From IMG/VR virus record IMGVR_UViG_3300046525_000090, positions 1 to 45,789 of that record: 45,789 bases of DNA; one strand, 5' to 3'. A model generated the notes under the pieces. The model did not search any database. It worked only from the letters and a program-made list of their open reading frames with translations, and was not told the DNA's origin. Positions 23,450 through 32,908 of this stretch are shown here, in pieces; position 1 is the stretch's first letter; each line of letters opens with the position of its first letter. Source of the DNA: a virus. Position numbers and translations under genes: made by a program.

Positions 23450-24033
23450 TGTGCCCGCCCGTTGCCCTTGCCATCGCCTCGGCCGCTGTAGCCGCGACCG
23501 GCGCGGTGTTCAGCGGCATCAGCCAGGCGCAGCAGTACCGATATCAGGCGCAGGTCGCGGATCAGAACGCGAAGCTGGCCGCGGATCAGGCGCGGGATTC
23601 GATCGAGACGACGAACACCGAAGCGCTTCGCGCGCGGCGCGCGCAGGCCCAGACCGAGGGGCAGCAGACCGCGGCGATGGCGGCGAACGGTGTCGATCTC
23701 AGCTTCGGCTCCGCCGCCGATGTGGTCAGCGATACCAAGATGCTGGGCAATGAAGACGTGGCCCAGATCTATAAGGGCGGCAACGAACGCACGCGCGGCT
23801 ATGATATCAACGCCTGGAATTACCGGTCGCAGGCGGCTGGGGCTCGCGCCAAGGCCAAGGGCGCCATGGTGCAGGGCATTCTAGGCGGGCTCTCCTCGGC
23901 GCTGGGAGCGGCCTCTCAGGTCACCGGGATGAAGGGGGGCGGGGGTGGCAGCGTCGGCGGCGGTAACACCAGCGGGGCGGGCTCGGGCGACGCCTATGGC
24001 CGCGGCGGCGGTATCGGGCGGGGTGGCATGTAA
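23449..24033 (+). CDS. Internal virion/ejection protein B-like
   Basis: A 194-residue protein from ATG 23449 (TGATG). The N-terminus MCPPVALAIASAAVAATGAVFSG is hydrophobic and followed by long Gln/Ala-rich helices (AQVADQNAKLAADQARDS). The segment ANGVDLSFGSAADVVSD and the Gly-rich tail are typical of podoviral internal virion protein B. It should be ejected with DNA and help form the periplasmic channel. Confidence 0.75.
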   Translation: MCPPVALAIASAAVAATGAVFSGISQAQQYRYQAQVADQNAKLAADQARDSIETTNTEALRARRAQAQTEGQQTAAMAANGVDLSFGSAADVVSDTKMLGNEDVAQIYKGGNERTRGYDINAWNYRSQAAGARAKAKGAMVQGILGGLSSALGAASQVTGMKGGGGGSVGGGNTSGAGSGDAYGRGGGIGRGGM

Positions 24034-26192
24034 TGCCCGTCGTTCCTGTCGCTCAAAATCGCGTCGGCATCGCCAGCGTCACGGACGCAAAGCTGCAACC
24101 GGGGGATTTCTCCGGCAACGCGTTCGACGCGCTCGGCCAGGGCATGCAGCGCCTGGGCGAGGGCGGGCAGGATCTCGCCAAGATGTTGGAGCACCAGGAG
24201 GCGATACAGGACCAGGCCGCGACCAAGCAACTGGACAATGAGGCGACACTCGCGATCCGCAACGTGCTGTGGACCGGCGACGGCGCCTATTTCACGAAGC
24301 AGGGCAGCGACGCGCTGAACGCGCGGGAACCGACCCAGAAGGCGTTGCAGAAAATCCGCGAGGACATGCTCGGCCGCGTCACCAGTGACCGCCAGCGCAA
24401 GATGCTGACTGACCAGCTGGACCGGCGCTTGTCCGAAGAGTTCGACGGCATCGCGCGTTACTCGCTGCAGCAGAACATCAAATATGAGCAGGATCAGTCG
24501 GTGTCGCGCCAGGCGATCCAGACCGATGAAGCGGTTCGGTCGTTTGAGGATCCGGTGAAATTCGAGTCCGCGTACAATACCGGGCTGGGCGAGATTCGCT
24601 CGCGCGCTGACATCGAAGGATGGTCGCCGGAGCGGCTCAAGATCGAGGAAAGCGACTATAGCACCGGCATTCACGGCGCTGTCACCATGGGCCTGATCGA
24701 CAAGGACCCGACACAGGCGAACGCCTATTTCCAGCAGCACCGCGACAAGATCGATTACAAGGCGCAGGCGAAGCTGGAAGGTCTGTTGCGCGAGCCGCTC
24801 GAGCGCCGGGCAGATATGGCGATCGCCGATGCGGCAATGAACCCGGGCGAAGCCGCGGCGACGGAACCGAAGACGCGCGGAGGCTATAGCGACCCGCTGC
24901 GCGGCGCCGGCAAGGCGCCGGTGCGCGGTGGCGAGTATGGTGCGGCGCGCGATTACGGCGGGCACCAGGGCGATGACTGGCCCGCGCCGGTCGGAACGGC
25001 GGTCTATTCAGGGCATGGCGCAGGCGTCGCCAAGGTCTCGCGCAGCAGGCTCGGCGGAAACACGGTGACGATCGATCACGGCGATGGCGTCGTGACTCGC
25101 TATATGCACCTGTCGGCCATCGCGGTGCAGAATGGGCAGCGCGTCGACGGCGATACGCCGATCGGCCAGGTAGGCGTTTCGGGGCGCTCGACCGGGCCGC
25201 ACCTTCATTACGAAGCGCGGGTGAACGGCCGGCCGGTCGATCCAGGGTCGCTCGTGACTCATGCCACGCGCAAGATGGATCCCGCGCCTGGCGATCTCGG
25301 GGCGGCGCTTGCCAATGTCGATGCAGATCCGCGCCTGGCAAACGACCCGGTCCGGCGCGAGCGGGTCAAGTCGGAGGTTATCCGACGCTTCGGCGTGGCA
25401 GATGCGGTGCGGGCCAAGCAGACCGACGCGGCGCGCGACGACGCCTGGCAATATATCGACCGCCTGCCCGAGAACGGCTTCACCAGCTACAGCCAACTCC
25501 CTTCCGGAATCCGCGCGCGGCTCGACCAGGACCCCAGCGCGGCGCATCAGTTCCACGAGCTCGCGGACGCGACCCGCGCGTCGCTGACCAAAGCGCCAAA
25601 GACGAACCCGATGGCCTTCATCACCATGTCGGACGCTTATGCTCGCGACCCCGCTGCATTTCTTAAGGTCCGCCCCGAGGTGATGCGGACCCAGCTCGAT
25701 GACGGCGACTTCAACATCTACATGGGCTGGCGCCGCGACGCGCTGCAGGACAAGACCGGCACCGGGAAAACCGCGAAGTGGAACGCGGACAAGGAGGTTC
25801 TCGACGCATCGAGCACGGTCATGGAGGCTGCGGGCCTGACCACGACGGGCAAGAAAGAAAAGGAACGCGCCGGCGTGGCGCAGTCGATCGCCGGATTTCA
25901 GCGTCAGATGGTCGGATGGGCGGAGGGGTACAAGTCGATCCACGGCAAGCCGCCCCCAGCGGCCGAGATCCGGCAGCAGGCCAGCCGCTACCTTGTGCAA
26001 GGCACGTGGCGCGACCCGACCACGGGCGCGAAGCGCACCGATTATCTGTTCAACTATCCCGAAAAGCAGGGCGTCGACCTGGCCATGACGGTGCCGGCCG
26101 ATGTCGCGGCGCGGATTCGGCGACAGGCTCCGCGCGCCACGGACGCGGACGTGACGCAGATCTATATCAGCGGGTTGGGCAAGCACTGGTGA
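24033..26192 (+). CDS. Internal virion protein with M23 peptidoglycan endopeptidase
   Basis: A 719-residue ejection protein. The N-terminal 275 residues are mostly helical. Residues about 295-405 are an M23 (LytM/lysostaphin) domain: His311 and Asp315 in HQGDDW, then HGDGVVTRYMHLS, then HLH at 390-392 in TGPHLHYEA. These are the zinc ligands and catalytic His. M23 enzymes cut peptide cross-links in peptidoglycan, so this protein likely opens the wall during DNA entry. The C-terminal half is helical. Overlaps the next gene by GTGA. Confidence 0.88.
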   Translation: MPVVPVAQNRVGIASVTDAKLQPGDFSGNAFDALGQGMQRLGEGGQDLAKMLEHQEAIQDQAATKQLDNEATLAIRNVLWTGDGAYFTKQGSDALNAREPTQKALQKIREDMLGRVTSDRQRKMLTDQLDRRLSEEFDGIARYSLQQNIKYEQDQSVSRQAIQTDEAVRSFEDPVKFESAYNTGLGEIRSRADIEGWSPERLKIEESDYSTGIHGAVTMGLIDKDPTQANAYFQQHRDKIDYKAQAKLEGLLREPLERRADMAIADAAMNPGEAAATEPKTRGGYSDPLRGAGKAPVRGGEYGAARDYGGHQGDDWPAPVGTAVYSGHGAGVAKVSRSRLGGNTVTIDHGDGVVTRYMHLSAIAVQNGQRVDGDTPIGQVGVSGRSTGPHLHYEARVNGRPVDPGSLVTHATRKMDPAPGDLGAALANVDADPRLANDPVRRERVKSEVIRRFGVADAVRAKQTDAARDDAWQYIDRLPENGFTSYSQLPSGIRARLDQDPSAAHQFHELADATRASLTKAPKTNPMAFITMSDAYARDPAAFLKVRPEVMRTQLDDGDFNIYMGWRRDALQDKTGTGKTAKWNADKEVLDASSTVMEAAGLTTTGKKEKERAGVAQSIAGFQRQMVGWAEGYKSIHGKPPPAAEIRQQASRYLVQGTWRDPTTGAKRTDYLFNYPEKQGVDLAMTVPADVAARIRRQAPRATDADVTQIYISGLGKHW

Positions 26193-29100
26193 GCGACGAT
26201 TGGATCAGGGACGAATGGCGGCGCTCGAAAGGGTTGCAAGCCAGGGCGAGCATCGTCGGTGCCACCGCTGCGCCGGACGCGGCGGCACGCGCCAATGCCC
26301 TTGCACGGACCATGGGCCTGCCCGCCGAAGCGGTGGAGCAGGATTTTCCCGCGGCGGAGCGCCAGCACCAGGCCAAGCGCGCCGTGCAGGCGCTGCCGCA
26401 GAGCGACGACTATATCGCTTCGTGGTTCTCCCAGCCGCGCAACGCCGCCGCTGCGAAGGCCGAAGACGTCGCCGCCATGGCGGATATCTCGAAGCGATTC
26501 CATGAATTCTGGGGCGCCACCGACGACACGATCACGCGTGGCGCGCGGCAGCAGGCTCGGGGCGATAACGAAGCGGCGGCGGGGGCGGATGGCTTTCTCG
26601 GCCGTGGCTGGGCCTTCCTGCGCAAGGGCGGCTCCTCGATCGAGCAGGGACTGTATCAGCTTGGCGGCGCGCTGCAGGAGTGGAACGCCAACAATCCACT
26701 GCCCTGGACCAGCCGCGAAAACACGGCGCGGGCCAGAGACGCCGCGGATCAGTTGCGGAACAGGGCCAGGCTTTTGGCCGGGACGGCACCGGTTCGCGGC
26801 GGCACCTCGTGGGAGGATCTGAAAGCAAAGCCGAGTGCCGGCAACATTGCCCGGTTCGGGGTAGAGCAGACGATCCAGTCCCTGCCGGGCATGGCGGCGG
26901 CGGTCTATGCGCTGCCCGCCTATGTCGCGAGCCAGAGCGGCTCGATCGGCCAACAGCGCGCGCAGAACAACGGGCGGAGCGATGCCTCGATTGGCGATAT
27001 TGCTCGCTCCACGCCGGCCGCGATCGCAAGCGCGCTGGTCGAGCGGTTCGGTGTCGAGAGGATCTTCGGTGCCGAAGCGAAGAACCTGCTGCTGCGCGTG
27101 GGTAAGGCCGCGGCGACGGAGGCGGGGACGGAGGCGGCGCAGTCCCTGATCGAATATTCCGGGGGCGCGCTCGGCACGGATCAGGGCTTCCGCCCGTACG
27201 ACGCGTTCGACCAGATGCTGCAGGGCGCGGTCGCCGGCGGATTCGCGGGTGGGTCCATTCGCGCCGGCATCGAGAGCACACATTCACTGCACCGCTATGT
27301 GCGCGGCGGTGCCGAGATTATCGGCGCGGAGCATGACGCGGCGTTCGTCGACCAGGTGATGTCGTCGGCCGAATCGGTCGAGATGCGCCAGCATGATCCG
27401 GAAGGCTTCCGCGAGTTCGTCGCGGGCCGCGCCGAAGGCTCGCCGGCTGAGAATCTCTATCTCCCGGCGGAGCAGGCGCGCCAGCTGATGCAGTCGGGTC
27501 AGCACCCGTTCCTCGAGCAATATGAGCAGCAGGTTGCCGAGGCGCTCCCGCTCGACGGCGATGTCGTGATCCCGCTCGCCGATGCTGCTGCCCATCTGGC
27601 CGGAACCCCGACATGGGAGGCGATGCGCGAGCATGTGAGGCTCAGCCCGGGCGGCATGTCGCTTTCGGAGGCGCAGGCGGCGGGTCAGCGTCATTCGAGC
27701 GAGCTTGAAGCGGCTGGGCAACGCATCGCGGAGGAAGCGCGCGCCGCGAGCGAGTCGCCCGCGGCCAAGGTCTATGAGATGGTTCGCGATGATCTGACTG
27801 GCGCGGGCATCGCGCCGGACGCGGCGGACCGATACGCGCAGATCTATGCCGCGAACCGCGCCACTTGGGCCGCGCGCCTCGGCACGGACGCGCTGAGCTA
27901 TCACCAGGCCAACCCGATCAGCTTTCGGCGCGTGCTGCCGCCAAGCCTGGCGCGAACCCAAGCCGCGGGCTCGATCGACCTGGTAGTGAACGCGATGCGC
28001 CGGGGTGCTGCTGCGCCGAAACAAGGGCCGTCGCTGGTCGAATGGATCGCGCGAAATGGCGGCATCGAGGACAAGGGCGGCGATCTGAAGGCGATGGGTG
28101 CCGAGACCTGGCACCGCGGGAAGCCGGGCCGGCGCAAGCTGATCCGGCCGCACGGAGCAGAGGGGCAGGGCTCCATGCTCGGTGCCGGGGAGCAGCAGAA
28201 CGCCAACACGCCCGATGAGCTCGCCGCGCGGGCGCAGGAGGCAGGCTATTTCCCTGCCGGTGAGCGACCGACGGTCAATCAATTGCTCGATGCGATCGCG
28301 GGCGAGTTGCGCGGCGTGCCGGTCAGGGCGGAGCAGCCGAGCCGGGCACCGCGAGACGTCGAGATCCGCGAGGCGGCGGACGATCTGCGCCGGATCCTTG
28401 AGAGCCGCGGCGTCGATCCGGACACGGCGACGAAACAGGAGATCAAATCGGCGCTCGATGCGCACCGCGATGAGATGGAGCGAGGCGGGCGCGCCTATAG
28501 CCAGCCGGCGAACCCGGAAATAGCCGACCTGATCGGGCTTGCGGGGGATCCTGGGCATAATCATGCGACGGTCGAGTTGGGCGCGCCCTCTGATTGGCTG
28601 ATCGAACAGGCGGCACGGCACGGCATCAACATCGCCGGGATGCAACACACCATCGACACAGCGGCGGTGCGGCACACGCTCGCCCGGCACGGCGACAAGG
28701 CGGGCGAGCGGAGCCGCGGTCAGTTGCAGGTGACAGGCTCGGATCTGGAGCACGCGGGCGAGGTTCTTGCGGCGCCGGACCAGGTCGTATTCGGGCTGAA
28801 GAACGGGCGCGGTCAGGATATGATCGTTCACGCAAAGCGGCTGAACGACGGCACGACGGTCTATATCGAAGAAGTGCGGGTCGGCCGGAAGAGGTTGGCC
28901 CTTGCCTCGGTGAGGCGGTATCCCGGGACGATTGCTGCTGCCCGCCTTGCGGCGGTCCTCAATCCCCACGCCCGAAGCGCTTCCCGGGATACCGACCTCA
29001 AGGTAGTGGATGTGCTCCCGGAAGGGAAGGCACGGGTACTCAACCAGGGTAACGACGAGGCACGGGGCCGCATCTCACTCACGGACTCTGGCGCCGTCAT

Positions 29101-32100
29101 CGAGCTATTCCAGAACGCGGACCTGTCGACCGTGCTGCACGAAACCGCGCACGGTTGGCTCGAGGAGCTCCAGCGCAACGCGGTGAACGGGCCCGAGGAT
29201 GTCCTTGCGGATTGGGACGCCACCGCGGCGTGGTTCGCGGAGCAGGGCCACCCGATCGGCGCAGACGGGGTGATCCCGACCGATGCGCACGAACTATGGG
29301 CCCGGGGATTCGAGCGGTACGCGATGGAGGGCAAGGCGCCGTCGGGCGCGTTGCGCCGCGCGTTCGACACGTTCCGCGGCTGGCTGCTGCAGATCTATCG
29401 CCATGTCGATGCGCTGCGCGCCCCGATCAGCCCCGAAATCCGGCGCGTGTTCGACCGGATGCTTGCGACGCAGGACGCGATCGATGAGGAGGCGCGGCGC
29501 GAAGAGGACCGGGCGCTGTTCGACGATGTCGCCGGTTCCGGCATGACGGGCGCGGAGTTCACCGCGTACCGCGACACCGTCGCCCGGGCGAAGTCAGAAG
29601 CCTATGACGCGCTGTTGGTGAAAACCACGGACGTGCTGCGCCGCGAGCGCACCGCGGAATGGAAAAAGCAGCGCAAGCGCGTCCTCGACGACGTGACGCA
29701 GCGCGTGAATCGCCAGCCCGAGCACCGGGCGCTGCATCTGCTGCGCACCGGCTCCTGGCTGGGCGAGCCGGATCGCCCCGGCGCCAAGGTCCGGCTGAGC
29801 CGGCAATGGCTGATCGACAATTTCGGCTCGGACGCGCTCGCGCTCCTGCCCAAGGGCGTGCCGCCCATCTATGCCGAAAAGGGCGTCGACGGCGATACGC
29901 TGGCGGAACTGGTCGGGGCGCGGTCCGGCGACGAGCTCGTGCGGACCCTGATGGGCATGGAAGAGACGCAGCGCGCGCTGCGCCGCGCCGGCGACAAGCG
30001 ATCGGTACGACAACAGGATATCGACGAGCAGACGCAGGGCGAGATGGATCGCCGATACGGCGACCCGCTCAAAGATGGCTCGATCGAGGATGAGGCGGTC
30101 GCGGCGATCAACAACAGCAGCCGCGGCGAACTTCTCGCGATGGAGGCGCGCGTGCTTGGCAGGCGGATCGGCCGCGAAGGTACGCCGGCGCAGCTGGCGC
30201 AGGAATGGGCGGCACGCACGATCGCGGAAGGCTCGGTGATCGACGTGGCGAGCCGCGCGGCGATGCAGCGATACCGGCGCAACATGGAAATCGCGTCGCG
30301 CCAGGCCGAAGAAGCGTTCATCGCCGGCGACCAGGACGAAGCGTTCAAGCATAAGCAGGCGCAACTGCTGAACCATGCGCTCCTTGCCGAGGCAACGAAG
30401 GCGGCGGAGGATGTCGACAAGATCGTCGCGCGCCTGACCAAGATCGCCAACAAGGCGACAATGAAGTCGATCGACCAGGACTATCTGGACCGGGCGCACG
30501 GCATGCTCGAAGCGTTCGACTTCCGCCAGCGCTCGCAAAAGGCGATCGACGCGCAGGAGATGTATGCGGGTTGGGCGGATCAGCAGCGCGCCAATGGCGT
30601 CGATGTCATGCCGTTGCCGCGCATGGCGTCGCAGGGCACCCATTATTCGCGGATCTCGGTGGAAGAGTTGCGCGGGCTCGACGCGTCGATCGAGCAAATC
30701 ATGCACCTTGGCCGGTTCAAGCAGAAGCTGATCGACCAGCAGATAGAGCGCGATTTCGATGAGGTTGTGCAGGAGGCGATCGCTTCGGCCGAAGCACTGC
30801 CGCAAAAGCCGCCCTCAAACCTGATGGACCCGAACCTTGCCCAGCGCTTCAAATCGCGGGTGGCCTCGGCGGATGCATCGTTGCTGAAGATGGAGCAGAT
30901 TTTCGACTGGCTCGACAGCGGCAACGCCCAAGGCGTGTTCAACCGGCTCGCGTTCAAGCCGATCGCCGATGCGCAGGACCGGGAGAATTCGATGCTGACC
31001 GACTATTATGGCCGGATCCGCGAGGCGATGCAGAAGGTGCCGAAGGAAACTATTCGCCGGTGGACCGAGCGCGTCTCGGCGCCCGAGCTCCGCAACAGGG
31101 AGACGGGCGAGCCGTTCGTGCTGACCCGGCAGAACCTGATCGCGGCCGCGCTGAACGTCGGCAACCATGGGAACCTGCAGCGCTTATCCGACGGCTATGG
31201 CTGGCCCGAAATCTCGATCATGACGGTGCTGAACCGCGAGCTCTCGCCGGCGGAGTGGGGCTTTGTCCAGGAGACGTGGGACATCATCGAGACGCTCTGG
31301 CCCGACATCGCCGCCATGGAACGCCGGATCAACGGTATCGCGCCGGACAAGGTCAAGCGGCGCGCGATCGAGACGTCGGGCGGGCGGCTGCGCGGCGGAT
31401 ATTACCCTGCGATCTACGACAGCTCCAAGGATCTGACGGCGGAGGAGCACGCGGGCAAGAACAGCGACCTGTTCGAGACGCTGTACACCAGGGCGACGAC
31501 GCGCGCATCGGCGACCAAGGATCGCGTCGAGAAGGTTCGGCGCCCGATCCTGTTGCAGCTTGGCGTCATCAACCGCCACCTGGGCGAGGTGATCCACGAT
31601 ATCACGCACCGCGAGGCGATCATGAACGCGGATAAGTTCCTGTCGTCGAAGCGCGTCATGGCGGCGGTCGACAAGGCGCTTGGCCCCGAGATCCGGCAGC
31701 AGTTCCGGCCCTGGCTCAAGTTCGTCGCGAATCAATGGGCGATCGAGCGCGCCGGCAACGAGGGCCTTGGCTGGTTCCTCAACCAGGCGCGCGCCAACGC
31801 GACCGTCGTGGGCATGGGCTATCGCTTCACCACGATCCTGACGCAGGTGGCGGGCTTCTCGAACAGCTTCGAGAAGGTGGGCGCGGGGTGGGTCACGGCC
31901 GCGATCGCCAAGACGGCGGCGCACCCGATCGACACGTTCAATTTCGCGATGCAGCGCTCGGGCGAGCTACGCGACCGCATGAACACGCTGGACCGTGATA
32001 TCCGCTCCGCGATCGGCGATCTGGCTGGCAAGGTGACTCCGCTGGCCGATGCAAAGCGCTTCGCGTTCCACGGCATCGGCTATATGGACCGCGTCGTCTC

Positions 32101-32842
32101 CATCCCGACCTGGCTCGGCGCCTATGACAAGGCGATCGCCGGCGGCGCGACCGAGGAAGAAGCGATCTACGAGGGCGACAAGGCGATACGCCTGTCGCAG
32201 GGCTCGGGCTCGCCCAAGGATCTGGCGGCGGTCCAGCGCGGGACGGGCAAGTTCGGCCAGGCCTTCAAGCTGCTCACGATGTTCTACAGCTATATGTCGG
32301 TTGTGTATCAACGGAACCGCACACTCGGCCGCGACGTGGCGCAGGCCGTGCGCGAGCGCGACGTGCGGATGACCCCGCGCCTGCTCGCGCGCGCCTGGTG
32401 GCTGATTGCGGTGCCGCCCGTTCTGGCAAGCATCCTCGGTGGGCACGGGCCCGATGACGACGAGGATTGGGGAGAGTGGGCGTCGCTGCAGATGATGTCG
32501 CAGATGGTCGGGCCTATCCCGGTGGTGCGCGACGCCTTCGTTCCGATGTGGAACAAGATCGTCGGCAAGCCCGGCTTCGGGTATCAGCTTTCGCCGATCC
32601 AGCGGGCAGTGGAAAGCTTCGTCAATGTCGCCGATGACGTCGGCCGGACCCTGCGCGGCGACGAGACGAAGCACGCGACCAAGGATGCGCTCGAGGCGAC
32701 GGGCTACGCGACGGGCCTCGTGCCGGGGCAGGTCGCCAGCGCGGCGCAGTTCTTCGTCGATGTGGCTCACGGCGATCAGGATCCGCAGACCGTCGCGGAC
32801 TGGTATCGGGGTGTGACCACGGGCAAGGCGGAGAAGCGCTGA
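26189..32842 (+). CDS. Giant internal virion (ejection) protein with PBECR-like and HExxH elements
   Basis: A 2217-residue protein from GTG 26189, overlapping the previous stop; a longer upstream reading is rejected as overlap. It is the T7 gp16-like ejectosome protein by position and size. Residues about 800-945 look like a PBECR (Barnase/EndoU/ColicinE5/RelE-like) RNase domain of phage polyvalent proteins: VRHTLARHG, QVTGSDLEHAGEVLAAPDQVV and VYIEEVRVGRK. Immediately after, at 984-988, is HETAHGWLEEL, an HExxH zinc-protease-type motif. Long helices fill most of the rest; near 1870-1900 (GMGYRFTTILTQVAGF) and 2070-2085 (WWLIAVPPVLASILGG) are hydrophobic stretches suited to membrane insertion. 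Catalytic activities are predicted only. Confidence 0.85.
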   Translation: MSDDWIRDEWRRSKGLQARASIVGATAAPDAAARANALARTMGLPAEAVEQDFPAAERQHQAKRAVQALPQSDDYIASWFSQPRNAAAAKAEDVAAMADISKRFHEFWGATDDTITRGARQQARGDNEAAAGADGFLGRGWAFLRKGGSSIEQGLYQLGGALQEWNANNPLPWTSRENTARARDAADQLRNRARLLAGTAPVRGGTSWEDLKAKPSAGNIARFGVEQTIQSLPGMAAAVYALPAYVASQSGSIGQQRAQNNGRSDASIGDIARSTPAAIASALVERFGVERIFGAEAKNLLLRVGKAAATEAGTEAAQSLIEYSGGALGTDQGFRPYDAFDQMLQGAVAGGFAGGSIRAGIESTHSLHRYVRGGAEIIGAEHDAAFVDQVMSSAESVEMRQHDPEGFREFVAGRAEGSPAENLYLPAEQARQLMQSGQHPFLEQYEQQVAEALPLDGDVVIPLADAAAHLAGTPTWEAMREHVRLSPGGMSLSEAQAAGQRHSSELEAAGQRIAEEARAASESPAAKVYEMVRDDLTGAGIAPDAADRYAQIYAANRATWAARLGTDALSYHQANPISFRRVLPPSLARTQAAGSIDLVVNAMRRGAAAPKQGPSLVEWIARNGGIEDKGGDLKAMGAETWHRGKPGRRKLIRPHGAEGQGSMLGAGEQQNANTPDELAARAQEAGYFPAGERPTVNQLLDAIAGELRGVPVRAEQPSRAPRDVEIREAADDLRRILESRGVDPDTATKQEIKSALDAHRDEMERGGRAYSQPANPEIADLIGLAGDPGHNHATVELGAPSDWLIEQAARHGINIAGMQHTIDTAAVRHTLARHGDKAGERSRGQLQVTGSDLEHAGEVLAAPDQVVFGLKNGRGQDMIVHAKRLNDGTTVYIEEVRVGRKRLALASVRRYPGTIAAARLAAVLNPHARSASRDTDLKVVDVLPEGKARVLNQGNDEARGRISLTDSGAVIELFQNADLSTVLHETAHGWLEELQRNAVNGPEDVLADWDATAAWFAEQGHPIGADGVIPTDAHELWARGFERYAMEGKAPSGALRRAFDTFRGWLLQIYRHVDALRAPISPEIRRVFDRMLATQDAIDEEARREEDRALFDDVAGSGMTGAEFTAYRDTVARAKSEAYDALLVKTTDVLRRERTAEWKKQRKRVLDDVTQRVNRQPEHRALHLLRTGSWLGEPDRPGAKVRLSRQWLIDNFGSDALALLPKGVPPIYAEKGVDGDTLAELVGARSGDELVRTLMGMEETQRALRRAGDKRSVRQQDIDEQTQGEMDRRYGDPLKDGSIEDEAVAAINNSSRGELLAMEARVLGRRIGREGTPAQLAQEWAARTIAEGSVIDVASRAAMQRYRRNMEIASRQAEEAFIAGDQDEAFKHKQAQLLNHALLAEATKAAEDVDKIVARLTKIANKATMKSIDQDYLDRAHGMLEAFDFRQRSQKAIDAQEMYAGWADQQRANGVDVMPLPRMASQGTHYSRISVEELRGLDASIEQIMHLGRFKQKLIDQQIERDFDEVVQEAIASAEALPQKPPSNLMDPNLAQRFKSRVASADASLLKMEQIFDWLDSGNAQGVFNRLAFKPIADAQDRENSMLTDYYGRIREAMQKVPKETIRRWTERVSAPELRNRETGEPFVLTRQNLIAAALNVGNHGNLQRLSDGYGWPEISIMTVLNRELSPAEWGFVQETWDIIETLWPDIAAMERRINGIAPDKVKRRAIETSGGRLRGGYYPAIYDSSKDLTAEEHAGKNSDLFETLYTRATTRASATKDRVEKVRRPILLQLGVINRHLGEVIHDITHREAIMNADKFLSSKRVMAAVDKALGPEIRQQFRPWLKFVANQWAIERAGNEGLGWFLNQARANATVVGMGYRFTTILTQVAGFSNSFEKVGAGWVTAAIAKTAAHPIDTFNFAMQRSGELRDRMNTLDRDIRSAIGDLAGKVTPLADAKRFAFHGIGYMDRVVSIPTWLGAYDKAIAGGATEEEAIYEGDKAIRLSQGSGSPKDLAAVQRGTGKFGQAFKLLTMFYSYMSVVYQRNRTLGRDVAQAVRERDVRMTPRLLARAWWLIAVPPVLASILGGHGPDDDEDWGEWASLQMMSQMVGPIPVVRDAFVPMWNKIVGKPGFGYQLSPIQRAVESFVNVADDVGRTLRGDETKHATKDALEATGYATGLVPGQVASAAQFFVDVAHGDQDPQTVADWYRGVTTGKAEKR

Positions 32843-32854
32843 CCCTTGTGAGCC

Positions 32855-32881
32855 GATTCAAGCTCTAGCGAACCCGGCCTA
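32855..32881 (+). promoter_or_regulatory. Late-promoter-like element before the tail fibre
   Basis: GATTCAA-N14-GGCCTA in the 66-bp gap between the giant ejection gene and the tail-fibre gene, 27 bases before ATG 32909. AAGGGAGG just before that ATG is a strong ribosome-binding site. Confidence 0.6.
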
Positions 32882-32908
32882 TCGAACCTCCGTCAAGGGA
32901 GGCGCCGC

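Noticed and set aside
25778-26188. In-frame upstream extension of the giant ejection gene
   Set aside because: It lies entirely within the M23 gene in another frame; GTG 26189 has the GTGA overlap typical of this genome.
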